DNA from: a bacterium
GTDB taxonomy: Bacteria > Verrucomicrobiota > Verrucomicrobiae > Opitutales > Opitutaceae
Length of the DNA stretch: 5,809 bases
Assembly: GCA_021780625.1 (NCBI GenBank)
Contig: JAJXYI010000179.1
Span: 1 to 5,809 of the forward strand
Direction: 5' to 3'
Numbering within the stretch: the stretch's first letter is position 1; each line of letters begins with the position of its first letter. Position numbers and translations under genes: made by a program. Shown piece by piece: positions 1 to 5,809 of the stretch. Under the pieces are notes generated by a model that did no database searches, was not told the DNA's origin, and worked only from the letters and a program-made list of their open reading frames with translations.

Positions 1-1523
1 GACATCAAAAGCATGCGCAGATGCGCTGACTCGGGGGCCTCGGGGATCAGGGCGGCGACGCTGCCGCCGATGCGATCGATGAAGAAGCCGTATCCGGCGA
101 TCACCGACAGCACCGCGAGCACCACGAGCGGCAGCCAGAGGGTCACGCCGCCCTCGTGGGCGTGCGAGGCCTCGTGCGTGCGGGGCTGGCCGAAGAAGAC
201 GAGCTTCCACATGCGGACCATGTAGAATGCGGTGAGCACCGCGGTGAAGGTCAGGATGACGAAGACCGGCATGCTCTTCTGGAGGGCGAGATAGAGGATG
301 GCGTCCTTGGAGAAGAAGCCGGCGAGGAACGGCAGGCCGCAGATGGCGGCGACCGCGACCGTGAAGGTCCAGAACGTGATCGGCATCTTCGATTTCAGGC
401 CGCCCATCTTGAAGATGTCCTGCTCGTGGTGGCATCCATGGATGACGGAGCCCGAACCGAGGAAGAGCAACGCCTTGAAGCAGGCGTGGGTGGTCAGGTG
501 GAACATCGCGGCGCCGACGCCAGCGGCGATGACAACGGTCGCTCCCGAGGCGCCGTGCTCAACGGCGAGCGAACCCATGCCGAAGGCGGCGACCATGTAG
601 CCCAGCTGGGAAAGCGTCGAATAAGCCAGGACCTTCTTGATGTCCGTCTGGGCGATCGCGCAGACCGCGGCGTAGAGGGCGGTGATCGTGCCGACCCACA
701 TGATCGCGTGGAGCGCGGTGGGCACCATCAGCACGTCGATGCGGCAGAGCATGTAGATACCGGCGGCAACCATGGTGGCCGCGTGGATCAGGGCGGACAC
801 GGGCGTCGGGCCTTCCATCGCGTCGGGGAGCCACACGTGAAGGGGCATCTGAGCCGACTTGCCGACCGCGCCGCAGAAAAGGAGCAGCGGGATCGCACGG
901 CTGTAAACCAAAGCGTGATGCTGGGACAGCGCGGCGAGCTCCGAAAGGTTCACCGTGTGGTTCATCCAGTAGCAGGCGATGATGCCGAGCATGAAGCCGA
1001 AGTCGCCCACACGGTTCACGATGAAGGCCTTCTTCGAGGCGTCAGCGGCGGACTGGCGCTCGTGCCAGTGGTTGATCAGCAGATACGAGCTGAAGCCCAC
1101 CAGCTCCCAGAAGATGAAAATCATGAACAGGTTGTTCGCGAGCACGATGCCGATCATCGAGAACATGAAGATCGACAGGCCGGCGAAGTACCGTGCACGG
1201 GCCGGGTCGTCGTGCATGTAGCCCACGCTGAACAGGTGGATGAAGAAGCCGACCACGCTCACCACGAAGAGCATCAGCGCAGCGAGGTCGTCGAACTTGA
1301 AGCCGATCGAGACAGCGAAGTCTCCGAAGCGGAGCCACTCGTGCGACACCTCGAAGCGGCTGCCGCCGAGGATCAGCATCAGCGACGCGATGGCGAGGGC
1401 GCCCGCGGCGGTGACGGACACCATGGAGGCGAGGGCTCCCCGCTTGCGCAGGAACAGCGCGATCACCGTCGCCGAGGCGAGCGGGAACAGCAGGACCAGG
1501 GTGGCGAGTTGGACGGGAGACAT
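1..1523 (-). CDS. nuoL: NADH-quinone oxidoreductase subunit L (ND5 family), 3' end outside window
   Basis: Large antiporter-like membrane subunit at the distal end of complex I; it carries out proton translocation. From the ATG at 1523 the frame stays open to the window edge: 507 codons plus two bases. E. coli NuoL is 613 residues, so roughly 100 residues, including the long lateral helix, lie beyond the window. Motifs: FWELVGFSSYLLINHW (138-153) with E140 (E. coli E144); NRVGDFGF with D174 (D178); GKSAQMPLHVWLPDAMEGPT (221-240) with K222 (K229); LIHAAT with H247 (H254); AQTDIKKVLAYSTLSQLGYM (291-310); FHLTTHACFKALLFLGSGSV (341-360) with H342, H346, K350 (H334, H338, K342); and FFSKDAIL with K406 (K399). 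All key proton-path residues are present. The shift in numbering between H247 and H342 implies about 15 extra residues near 316-336. Confidence 0.98.
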   Translation of the reverse strand, partial: MSPVQLATLVLLFPLASATVIALFLRKRGALASMVSVTAAGALAIASLMLILGGSRFEVSHEWLRFGDFAVSIGFKFDDLAALMLFVVSVVGFFIHLFSVGYMHDDPARARYFAGLSIFMFSMIGIVLANNLFMIFIFWELVGFSSYLLINHWHERQSAADASKKAFIVNRVGDFGFMLGIIACYWMNHTVNLSELAALSQHHALVYSRAIPLLLFCGAVGKSAQMPLHVWLPDAMEGPTPVSALIHAATMVAAGIYMLCRIDVLMVPTALHAIMWVGTITALYAAVCAIAQTDIKKVLAYSTLSQLGYMVAAFGMGSLAVEHGASGATVVIAAGVGAAMFHLTTHACFKALLFLGSGSVIHGCHHEQDIFKMGGLKSKMPITFWTFTVAVAAICGLPFLAGFFSKDAILYLALQKSMPVFVILTFTAVLTAFYMVRMWKLVFFGQPRTHEASHAHEGGVTLWLPLVVLAVLSVIAGYGFFIDRIGGSVAALIPEAPESAHLRMLLM

Positions 1524-1573
1524 GGGCGTCGGAAAAGGAGGTTGGAAGCTGGGAGCCGGAGTCGGGAGCCGCC
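1524..1573 (-). promoter_or_regulatory. nuoK-nuoL spacer with repeated pyrimidine units and anti-Shine-Dalgarno-like 14-mer
   Basis: A 50-base gap, 35/50 pyrimidine on the message strand. It carries the 14-mer CAACCTCCTTTTCC (1531-1544), ending seven bases before the nuoL ATG. An 8-base direct repeat GGGAGCCG (plus strand, 1551-1558 and 1564-1571) has a 13-base period. Read on the message strand, the units CTCCCGA, CTCCGG, CTCCCAG and CTTCCAA recur about every seven bases, like a degenerate short tandem repeat. No Shine-Dalgarno, terminator or promoter is seen. Confidence 0.5.
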
Positions 1574-1879
1574 TCAGTGTTTCAGCTCATCGAGCTCGTC
1601 GAGCATGAGCGTCTGGCGCTTGCGGAAAAGGGCCACGATGATGGCTAGGCCGACTGCGACCTCGGCGGCGGCGACGGTCAGGATGAAGAACACGAACACA
1701 TTGCCGTCCATGGCCGCGTTGTAGCGGGAGAAGGCGACAAAGCCGATCGTCGACGCGACGAGCATGAGCTCGAGGCACATGAACACGACGAGGGTGTTCT
1801 TGCGCAGCAGCACGCCGAAAAACCCGATCGCAAACAGCAGGCAGCTGAGGATGAGGTACTGGTGCAGTCCGATGGTCAT
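1574..1879 (-). CDS. nuoK: NADH-quinone oxidoreductase subunit K (ND4L family)
   Basis: Small membrane subunit of complex I related to the MrpC antiporter subunit; it forms part of the proton path between NuoJ/NuoH and NuoN. It has 101 residues, essentially the E. coli length (100), with three hydrophobic helices. The two buried glutamates known to be essential in E. coli (E36 and E72) are present as E37 in [11 protein letters not shown] and E73 in [12 protein letters not shown]. The loop residues RKN (26-28) and the C-terminal [17 protein letters not shown] also fit the family. The ATG at 1879 gives the expected N-terminus ([12 protein letters not shown]). nuoL begins 50 bases downstream. 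Confidence 0.98.
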   Translation of the reverse strand: MTIGLHQYLILSCLLFAIGFFGVLLRKNTLVVFMCLELMLVASTIGFVAFSRYNAAMDGNVFVFFILTVAAAEVAVGLAIIVALFRKRQTLMLDELDELKH

Positions 1880-1916
1880 GGGAAAAGGAGGTTGAGGTCG
1901 GAGTGGCGGAGCGGGC
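1880..1916 (-). promoter_or_regulatory. nuoJ-nuoK spacer with anti-Shine-Dalgarno-like 14-mer
   Basis: This 37-base gap is 29/37 pyrimidine on the message strand. It contains CAACCTCCTTTTCC (1881-1894), ending one base before the nuoK ATG. The same 14-mer occurs before nuoL (1531-1544). Purines suitable for pairing with 16S rRNA are absent. The identity of the two 14-mers is direct observation; function is unknown. Confidence 0.5.
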
Positions 1917-2429
1917 TCAGGCCTTGGCCTCGGGCTTGTCCTTTTTCGCCAGGACGATCACGCCGATCATGGCGACGAGGAGCAGGAAGCCGGCGACCTC
2001 GACAGGGAGGAGGTAGGTCGTGAAGAGCTGGTAGGCATAGAGCTTCAGCTCCGCCCCGATGGGCGGCATGTTCGCGAGAGCCGGGGCAGGGAGCGGCTCG
2101 CGATTGAGGGTGACGAAGGCGCCGACCAGCAGCGCGATGAATGCAAGGAAGCTGCCTGCGGTGGCGAGCTTGCCGGTCGATTTCCCCGAGCCGCCCTGCA
2201 TGCCGATGAGCATCACGATGAACACGAACAGGGCCACGACCGCGCCCGCGTAGACGAGGATGAGGAGCGCAGCGAGCAGGTAGGCATTGAGCAGCACGAA
2301 CAGGCCGGCGGTGCCGAGCAGGCTGATCAGCAGGCAGAAGGCGGCGTGGACGGAATTCCGGTTGAGCACGACGCCGAGCGCGCCGCCGGCGGTCAGGGCG
2401 GTGAAGGCGTAGAAGAGGAAGTCGGACAT
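1917..2429 (-). CDS. nuoJ: NADH-quinone oxidoreductase subunit J (ND6 family)
   Basis: Membrane subunit of complex I next to NuoK and NuoH, the counterpart of mitochondrial ND6. It has 170 residues with five predicted hydrophobic segments. The family signature [18 protein letters not shown] (59-76) corresponds to transmembrane helix 3, whose pi-bulge is linked to conformational coupling. The C-terminal [20 protein letters not shown] (135-154) is the second conserved block. The N-terminal stretch with [15 protein letters not shown] (25-39) matches the usual NPVHALLYLIIS region. In my mental alignment the position of E. coli Glu55 (in LEIIVYAGA) is Leu56 here; this residue varies in the family. 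The tail is lysine-rich. Length is normal for bacterial NuoJ (about 160-200). nuoK follows after 37 bases. Confidence 0.97.
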   Translation of the reverse strand: MSDFLFYAFTALTAGGALGVVLNRNSVHAAFCLLISLLGTAGLFVLLNAYLLAALLILVYAGAVVALFVFIVMLIGMQGGSGKSTGKLATAGSFLAFIALLVGAFVTLNREPLPAPALANMPPIGAELKLYAYQLFTTYLLPVEVAGFLLLVAMIGVIVLAKKDKPEAKA

Positions 2430-2478
2430 GGAGTGAAAGGGTCGGTGGCTGCGGTTGCGGTCGCGCGGGCGGGATGGA
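2430..2478 (-). promoter_or_regulatory. nuoI-nuoJ spacer: leader without Shine-Dalgarno
   Basis: A 49-base gap. On the message strand the nuoJ ATG is preceded by GACCCTTTCACTCC, and upstream of that by a run of CCGCAA/CCGCAG-like units. No Shine-Dalgarno-like purine tract, no CCTCCTT motif, and no clear hairpin or promoter is visible. Confidence 0.4.
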
Positions 2479-3030
2479 TCAATGGCGGTGGTTGCCCTCG
2501 AGCTCGGCCGCCTTTTTCTTGTCCCACTTGAAATGCTTGTCGGGCAGCGTGCCGCCCAGCTCGTAGAGGCGCTGCTTGTTGTTCACCATCGAGGCGCGGG
2601 AGTAGCCGGAGGTCGAATACACGTTCTGGAGGAAAATGGCCTCCTCGGGGCAGACCTCCTGGCAGAAGCCGCAATAGATGCAGCGCAGCATGTCGATCTC
2701 AAACTCCTGCGGGGCCTTCTCAACGTGGGCGCGCTGCGGCTGGTCGGCGGGCACCTCGCCCGGCGTGATCCGGATGGCCTTCGGCGGACAGACGAACTCG
2801 CAGAGCTGGCAGGAGACGCACTTCTCGCGACCGTTCGGATCCATCACCAGCGTAGGCACGCCGCGGTAGCCCGCGGGGATCTCCGGCCGCTGCTCGGGAT
2901 ACTCCATCGTGACCTTCGGCGCGAACAGGTGCTTGATCGTCGTGCGGAGGCCGGCGGCAATCTGCGGGAGGTAGGTGCGCTCGGCGAAGCTGAGGGGCTT
3001 GCGTTCGAGGACTTTGACGGTGGCGGGCAT
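2479..3030 (-). CDS. nuoI: NADH-quinone oxidoreductase subunit I (2x[4Fe-4S] ferredoxin type)
   Basis: Peripheral-arm subunit (bovine TYKY homologue) holding clusters N6a and N6b, which pass electrons towards N2 and quinone. It has 183 residues with two complete C-x2-C-x2-C-x3-C-P motifs: C71, C74, C77, C81 (CVSCQLCEFVCPP) and C117, C120, C123, C127 (CIYCGFCQEVCPE). The N-terminal part (FAERTYLPQIAAGLRTTIKH, 15-34) matches the amphipathic helix that lies on the membrane arm, and EYPEQRPEIPAGYRG (43-57) is the conserved lead-in to the first cluster. A charged tail (KWDKKKAAELEGNHRH) ends the protein. Length is normal for the family (about 160-210). No ligand is missing. It sits 49 bases before nuoJ. 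Confidence 0.98.
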   Translation of the reverse strand: MPATVKVLERKPLSFAERTYLPQIAAGLRTTIKHLFAPKVTMEYPEQRPEIPAGYRGVPTLVMDPNGREKCVSCQLCEFVCPPKAIRITPGEVPADQPQRAHVEKAPQEFEIDMLRCIYCGFCQEVCPEEAIFLQNVYSTSGYSRASMVNNKQRLYELGGTLPDKHFKWDKKKAAELEGNHRH

Positions 3031-3069
3031 GGCGAAGGGAGTCGAAAGGACGTTGGTGGGCGCGGCCGC
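3031..3069 (-). promoter_or_regulatory. nuoH-nuoI spacer: leader without Shine-Dalgarno
   Basis: This 39-base gap gives a message-strand leader reading TCCTTTCGACTCCCTTCGCC directly before the nuoI ATG. It is 27/39 pyrimidine and has no purine-rich Shine-Dalgarno. An 8-base GCGGCCGC palindrome lies at 3062-3069 beside the nuoH stop. It is too short to call a terminator and has no T-tract. No promoter was recognised. Confidence 0.4.
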
Positions 3070-4218
3070 TCAGGTGAGTAGCGCGATGATGACCATGTAC
3101 ACGAGCAGGTTGGCGATCGCGAGGGGGAGCAGGCGCTGCCAGCCGATCTTCATGACCTGGTCGTAGCGGAAGCGCGGAAGCGTCCAGCGGACCCACATGA
3201 AGAAGAAGATCATGAAGAGGACCTTGCCGAGGAAGATGGCGATCGAGATCAGGCCCACCACGATGGGCAGGTTCTCGAGGTGCAGCCAGTGCACGAGCGA
3301 CTCGACCGGGATCCAGGGCAGCGGATTCCAGCCGCCAAGGAACAGCACCACGAACACCGCGGAACCGACGATCATGTGGGCGTATTCCGCAACGAAGAAC
3401 AGCGACCACTTGAAGGCGCCGTACTCGGTGTGGAAGCCGCCGACCAGGTCGGCCTCGGACTCGGGCATGTCGAACGGAAGGCGGTTGGTCTCCGCGAAGA
3501 GCGCGATCAGGAAGATCAGAGCCGACACCGGCATGAGGAACACGAACCACAGGCCGCCGAAGAATCCGGGGTGCGTCTGGAACTGGACCACGCGGAAAAG
3601 GCTCAGGGAACCCTCGGAGCCCGGGGAGTTGATCCACAGGAACACCGGGATTACCGCGAGGGTCATCGAGATCTCATACGAAATCAGCTGGGCCGAGGCG
3701 CGGACGGCGCCAATGAACGGGTATTTGGAATTCGAGGACCAGCCGGCGAGGATGATCGAGTAGACGCCGAGGGAACCGACCGCGAAGACCGCGAGGATGC
3801 CGATGTCGACGTTGGCGAGCACGAGCGGGTGCATCGCGCCCATCGCGGAGTCCCAGTAGGCGCCGAAGGGAACGACGGTGATCGTCGTGAATGCCGGGAT
3901 CAGACCGAGCCAGGGTGCGATCGTGAAGTAGAACTTGTGGACGTGGCCGGGGAGCGGCTCCTCCTTCAGCAGGAGCTTGCCGCCGTCCGCCGCGAGGTGG
4001 AAGAGGCCGAGGCGCTGCAGAAACCGCCCGAGGAAAGGGATCGCGGCAAACCACGGCACGATGGCGCGGTTGGGGCCGGGACGGCCCTGGATCCATGCGG
4101 AGACCTTGCGCTCGGCCAGGGAGGAGGCGCCCGCGATCGGGAAGATCACGAGGACGACTGCGAGTCCCTGGATGAAACCGCGGAGGAGCGGAGGGAGGCT
4201 GAAGTAGAAGTCGGCCAT
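3070..4218 (-). CDS. nuoH: NADH-quinone oxidoreductase subunit H (ND1 family)
   Basis: Polytopic membrane subunit at the junction of the arms of complex I; it forms much of the quinone-access chamber and begins the proton-coupling path. It has 382 residues starting at ATG. Family hallmarks in order: ERKVSAWIQGRPGPNR (36-51); WSSNSKYPFIGAVRASAQ (160-177), followed by SYE with E182; the acidic quinone-site loop AETNRLPFDMPESEADLVGG (242-261), continuing to FHTEYG; and the C-terminal RWTLPRFRYDQVMKIGW (344-360). Around eight hydrophobic segments are readable, as expected. E. coli NuoH is 325 residues. Part of the extra length is about 15 residues between R51 and the AADGGKLL motif (76-83), plus longer loops near 197-220 and 296-318. 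The start is supported by the N-terminal fit to the family, as there is no Shine-Dalgarno. nuoI follows after 39 bases. Confidence 0.98.
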   Translation of the reverse strand: MADFYFSLPPLLRGFIQGLAVVLVIFPIAGASSLAERKVSAWIQGRPGPNRAIVPWFAAIPFLGRFLQRLGLFHLAADGGKLLLKEEPLPGHVHKFYFTIAPWLGLIPAFTTITVVPFGAYWDSAMGAMHPLVLANVDIGILAVFAVGSLGVYSIILAGWSSNSKYPFIGAVRASAQLISYEISMTLAVIPVFLWINSPGSEGSLSLFRVVQFQTHPGFFGGLWFVFLMPVSALIFLIALFAETNRLPFDMPESEADLVGGFHTEYGAFKWSLFFVAEYAHMIVGSAVFVVLFLGGWNPLPWIPVESLVHWLHLENLPIVVGLISIAIFLGKVLFMIFFFMWVRWTLPRFRYDQVMKIGWQRLLPLAIANLLVYMVIIALLT

Positions 4219-4242
4219 GGAAGGTGCGGGAAGGAGGTCGGA
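4219..4242 (-). promoter_or_regulatory. nuoG-nuoH spacer: pyrimidine-rich leader without Shine-Dalgarno
   Basis: The 24-base gap between the nuoG stop and the nuoH ATG is 20/24 pyrimidine on the message strand. It holds CCTCCTT (4231-4237), ending 12 bases before the ATG. That string is the complement of a Shine-Dalgarno and resembles the 3' end of 16S rRNA, so it cannot act as one. No GGAG or AGGA occurs upstream of the start. What I see is the composition; a role in non-Shine-Dalgarno initiation (for example S1 binding) is inference. Confidence 0.5.
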
Positions 4243-5809
4243 TCAGGCTTTCGCCGGTTTGAAGTGGAGCGTCTCGCCCTCGGGGAACGGCAGACCCGCC
4301 CAGGCGGCGGAGTCGAGCGTCACACCGGTGTCGGGGATCTTCGAATACGAAAGGCCGGCGAGGACCGGGATTTCGGAGGAGAGCGAAGACCACAGCGCGG
4401 CCAGACCTGCGCTCGGGCAGGAGCCGCCCGCCGCGTTCACGAGCGTTCCCAGCGTCGCGAGGTCGTCGGCGACGCCCTCGGGAGCCGGCACCGCGGCCGC
4501 GAACTTCTGGAGGCGGAACTGCTGGTTCACGAACGAGCCGCTCTTCTCGAAAACGGTGAGCGAGGGGATCGCGATCCGCGCCGCGGCGGCGGTCGGATTC
4601 TCATGCGTGCCGATGTAGATCACGGCGACCTTCGCCAGCTGTGCCTGGGTGAGACCGGCGGCAACCAGGTCCTCGTTGTGGGTCAGCACCGTCTTCACAG
4701 CGCCGGAGTCGATCGCCTTCGCGAGCGCCTCGAGCTTGGTGGAGGGCAGCGCGGAGACGAGGCCCGTGACGAGTGCGCCGCGGGTGTTGGGATTGCGGTC
4801 GGCGGAGATCAGGAGACCATCGCCCTCCCCCACCCGCGCGACGATCGATGCGGACGCCTTCAGCGCCGCGGCGAGCTTGCGCGCAAGGTATTGCTCTTCG
4901 ACCGAGGCACGGCCGGAGCCGACGATCGCGACGCCGCCCCGCTTGAGGAGCTCTGAGGCGGCCTGCACGGCCTGGCCGTGGGCAACCACCTGACCCTCGA
5001 TCCTCGCAGCCAGGAGCCGGTTTTCGGCGCGCACCTGCTTGTAGAGGATGCGCCCGCTGTCGGCCATCCAGGTGTCGTTCACCTCGTCATTGCGGCGCGG
5101 GGTGATGCGGTAGATCACGCCCTCGCGCGACCAGACTACGGTGTTCGCGCCGACGCTGGACTCGGTGTCGATGCTGTTCGTCTGTTTGAGGAACCAGACG
5201 CGCATCTTGAAGCGGAAATCGGTGCTCGTGAGCGCGCCGACCGGGCAGATGTCGACGGTGTTGAGCGAATAGTTGTTCTCGAGCTGCTTGCCCGGATAGC
5301 AGGTCAGCGTCGAATAGCTGCCGCGGTCGATGAACCCGAGCACGTCGTCCTTGGCGACCTCCTTGCTGAAGCGGATGCAGCGCGAGCACAGGATGCAGCG
5401 CTCGTCGTCGAGCATCACGCGGGGCCCGAGCACCGTGCGCTTGGGCTTCACGTTCTTCTGCTCGATGAAACGCGAATAGCCGCGGCCGTATTGCGTGGCC
5501 TGCTCCTGCAGGCGGCACTCGCCGGCCTGGTCGCAGATCGGGCAGTCGAGCGGATGATTGACGAGGAGGAACTCCATCACGCCCTCGCGGCAGTCCTTGA
5601 CCATCGGCGTCGTGGTGCGGATGTGCAGCCCGGGCGAGGCGTAGGTGGCGCAGCCGATCGTCGGACGCGGCATCCAGTTGATCTTCTGCTTGCCGGTGGC
5701 GGCATCCATGACCGGCTGCTTCGTGGCCGGGTCGACCGCGGGCATGCCCATCTCGACAAGGCACATGCGGCAATTACCGACCACGCTCAACTTCGGATGG
5801 TAGCAGTAG
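4243..5809 (-). CDS. nuoG: NADH-quinone oxidoreductase subunit G (complex I 75-kDa type), 5' end outside window
   Basis: Iron-sulfur subunit of the peripheral arm of complex I; it carries electrons from NuoEF towards NuoI in the cytoplasm. The frame is open to the window edge, giving 521 residues ending at TGA. From the first whole codon (5808), the ligands are: [2Fe-2S] C2, C13, C16, C53; the N5 motif H-x3-C-x2-C-x5-C at H85, C89, C92, C98; and the N4 motif C138, C141, C144 with C188 in ICPVGAL. The four N7 positions are D214, S217, A221 and A249, so that cluster is absent, as in mitochondria. After about residue 260 comes a degenerate molybdopterin-oxidoreductase-like domain of only about 260 residues, with GSGRASVEEQ and the late motif EKSGSFVNQQ. 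E. coli numbering of the first cysteine suggests about 35 residues are missing, giving a protein near 555 residues, short for NuoG. A TTG at 5790 is internal and not the start, because the upstream codons YCYHPK belong to the first cluster motif. The gene is followed 24 bases later by nuoH. Confidence 0.97.
   Translation of the reverse strand, partial: YCYHPKLSVVGNCRMCLVEMGMPAVDPATKQPVMDAATGKQKINWMPRPTIGCATYASPGLHIRTTTPMVKDCREGVMEFLLVNHPLDCPICDQAGECRLQEQATQYGRGYSRFIEQKNVKPKRTVLGPRVMLDDERCILCSRCIRFSKEVAKDDVLGFIDRGSYSTLTCYPGKQLENNYSLNTVDICPVGALTSTDFRFKMRVWFLKQTNSIDTESSVGANTVVWSREGVIYRITPRRNDEVNDTWMADSGRILYKQVRAENRLLAARIEGQVVAHGQAVQAASELLKRGGVAIVGSGRASVEEQYLARKLAAALKASASIVARVGEGDGLLISADRNPNTRGALVTGLVSALPSTKLEALAKAIDSGAVKTVLTHNEDLVAAGLTQAQLAKVAVIYIGTHENPTAAAARIAIPSLTVFEKSGSFVNQQFRLQKFAAAVPAPEGVADDLATLGTLVNAAGGSCPSAGLAALWSSLSSEIPVLAGLSYSKIPDTGVTLDSAAWAGLPFPEGETLHFKPAKA

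Noticed and set aside
156..1724. A 522-codon open frame on the plus strand opposite nuoL and nuoK.
   Set aside because: Its translation is a charged string rich in H, E, D, R and G with no domain, and it lies antisense to clearly conserved genes. It is a by-product of high-GC codon use.
1531..1894. AAAAGGAGG on the plus strand at 1533-1541 and 1883-1891, looking like strong ribosome binding sites.
   Set aside because: They face away from the genes, and no plausible plus-strand start and protein follows them. They are the complement of the pyrimidine leaders described above.
3062..3069. GCGGCCGC palindrome beside the nuoH stop as a terminator.
   Set aside because: The stem is very short, has no loop and no following T-tract, and lies inside an operon. 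A similar string occurs within nuoG by chance of high GC.
2455..3081. A 208-codon plus-strand frame opposite nuoI.
   Set aside because: Antisense to a complete, conserved nuoI; no recognisable motif and no independent evidence of coding.
2720..3637. A 305-codon minus-strand frame overlapping nuoI and nuoH.
   Set aside because: An out-of-frame shadow rich in R, P, A and H that crosses the boundary of two real genes.
3280..4956. A 558-codon open frame on the plus strand opposite nuoH and nuoG.
   Set aside because: Same low-complexity charged composition; the opposite strand encodes two unmistakable conserved proteins through the whole interval.
5788..5790. TTG as a possible nuoG start codon.
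   Set aside because: The frame continues upstream to the window edge with YCYHPK, including the first [2Fe-2S] cysteine, so the real start lies outside.
1..5809. Search for mobile elements, CRISPR arrays, tRNA or other RNA genes, or an inserted novel system.
   Set aside because: Conserved nuo genes fill about 97% of the window and the longest spacer is 50 bases, so there is no room for such elements and none was seen.

Overview
The window is one uninterrupted stretch of a respiratory complex I (NADH-quinone oxidoreductase, nuo) operon, read entirely from the minus strand. In transcription order it holds nuoG (5' end outside the window), nuoH, nuoI, nuoJ, nuoK and nuoL (3' end outside the window). 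The order G-H-I-J-K-L is the canonical bacterial one. The five spacers are only 24, 39, 49, 37 and 50 bases, so about 97% of the window is coding. No foreign gene, RNA gene, mobile element, CRISPR array, promoter or terminator is visible.

Region by region: 5809-4243 encodes NuoG, the iron-sulfur subunit of the NADH-oxidising arm. 4218-3070 encodes NuoH, the membrane subunit that forms the quinone chamber with the arm. 3030-2479 encodes NuoI, the two-cluster ferredoxin-like subunit. 2429-1917 encodes NuoJ, 1879-1574 encodes NuoK and 1523-1 encodes NuoL; these are membrane subunits, with NuoK and NuoL carrying the charged residues of the proton path. Electrons from NADH (NuoEF, expected upstream of nuoG) pass through the NuoG and NuoI clusters to quinone at NuoH, and this drives proton transfer through NuoH, J, K and L. 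NuoM and NuoN would be expected downstream of nuoL.

The organism is a high-GC bacterium with a full-size, NADH-type complex I. I cannot name it firmly. The protein character and the lack of Shine-Dalgarno signals make me think of Verrucomicrobiota (Opitutae-like), but this is an impression and not a demonstrated assignment.

The genes are ordinary in kind; I see no undescribed system. Five details deserve a second look. (1) None of the five visible gene starts has a Shine-Dalgarno sequence. Their leaders are pyrimidine-rich, and three carry CCTCCTT, the complement of a Shine-Dalgarno; two of these share an identical 14-mer. (2) NuoG has lost all four cysteines of the optional N7 cluster at exactly the expected spacing. 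(3) The NuoG C-terminal domain is unusually short. (4) The loop before the fourth ligand of the NuoG [2Fe-2S] site is greatly expanded. (5) NuoH and NuoL each appear to carry an insertion of roughly 15 residues relative to E. coli.
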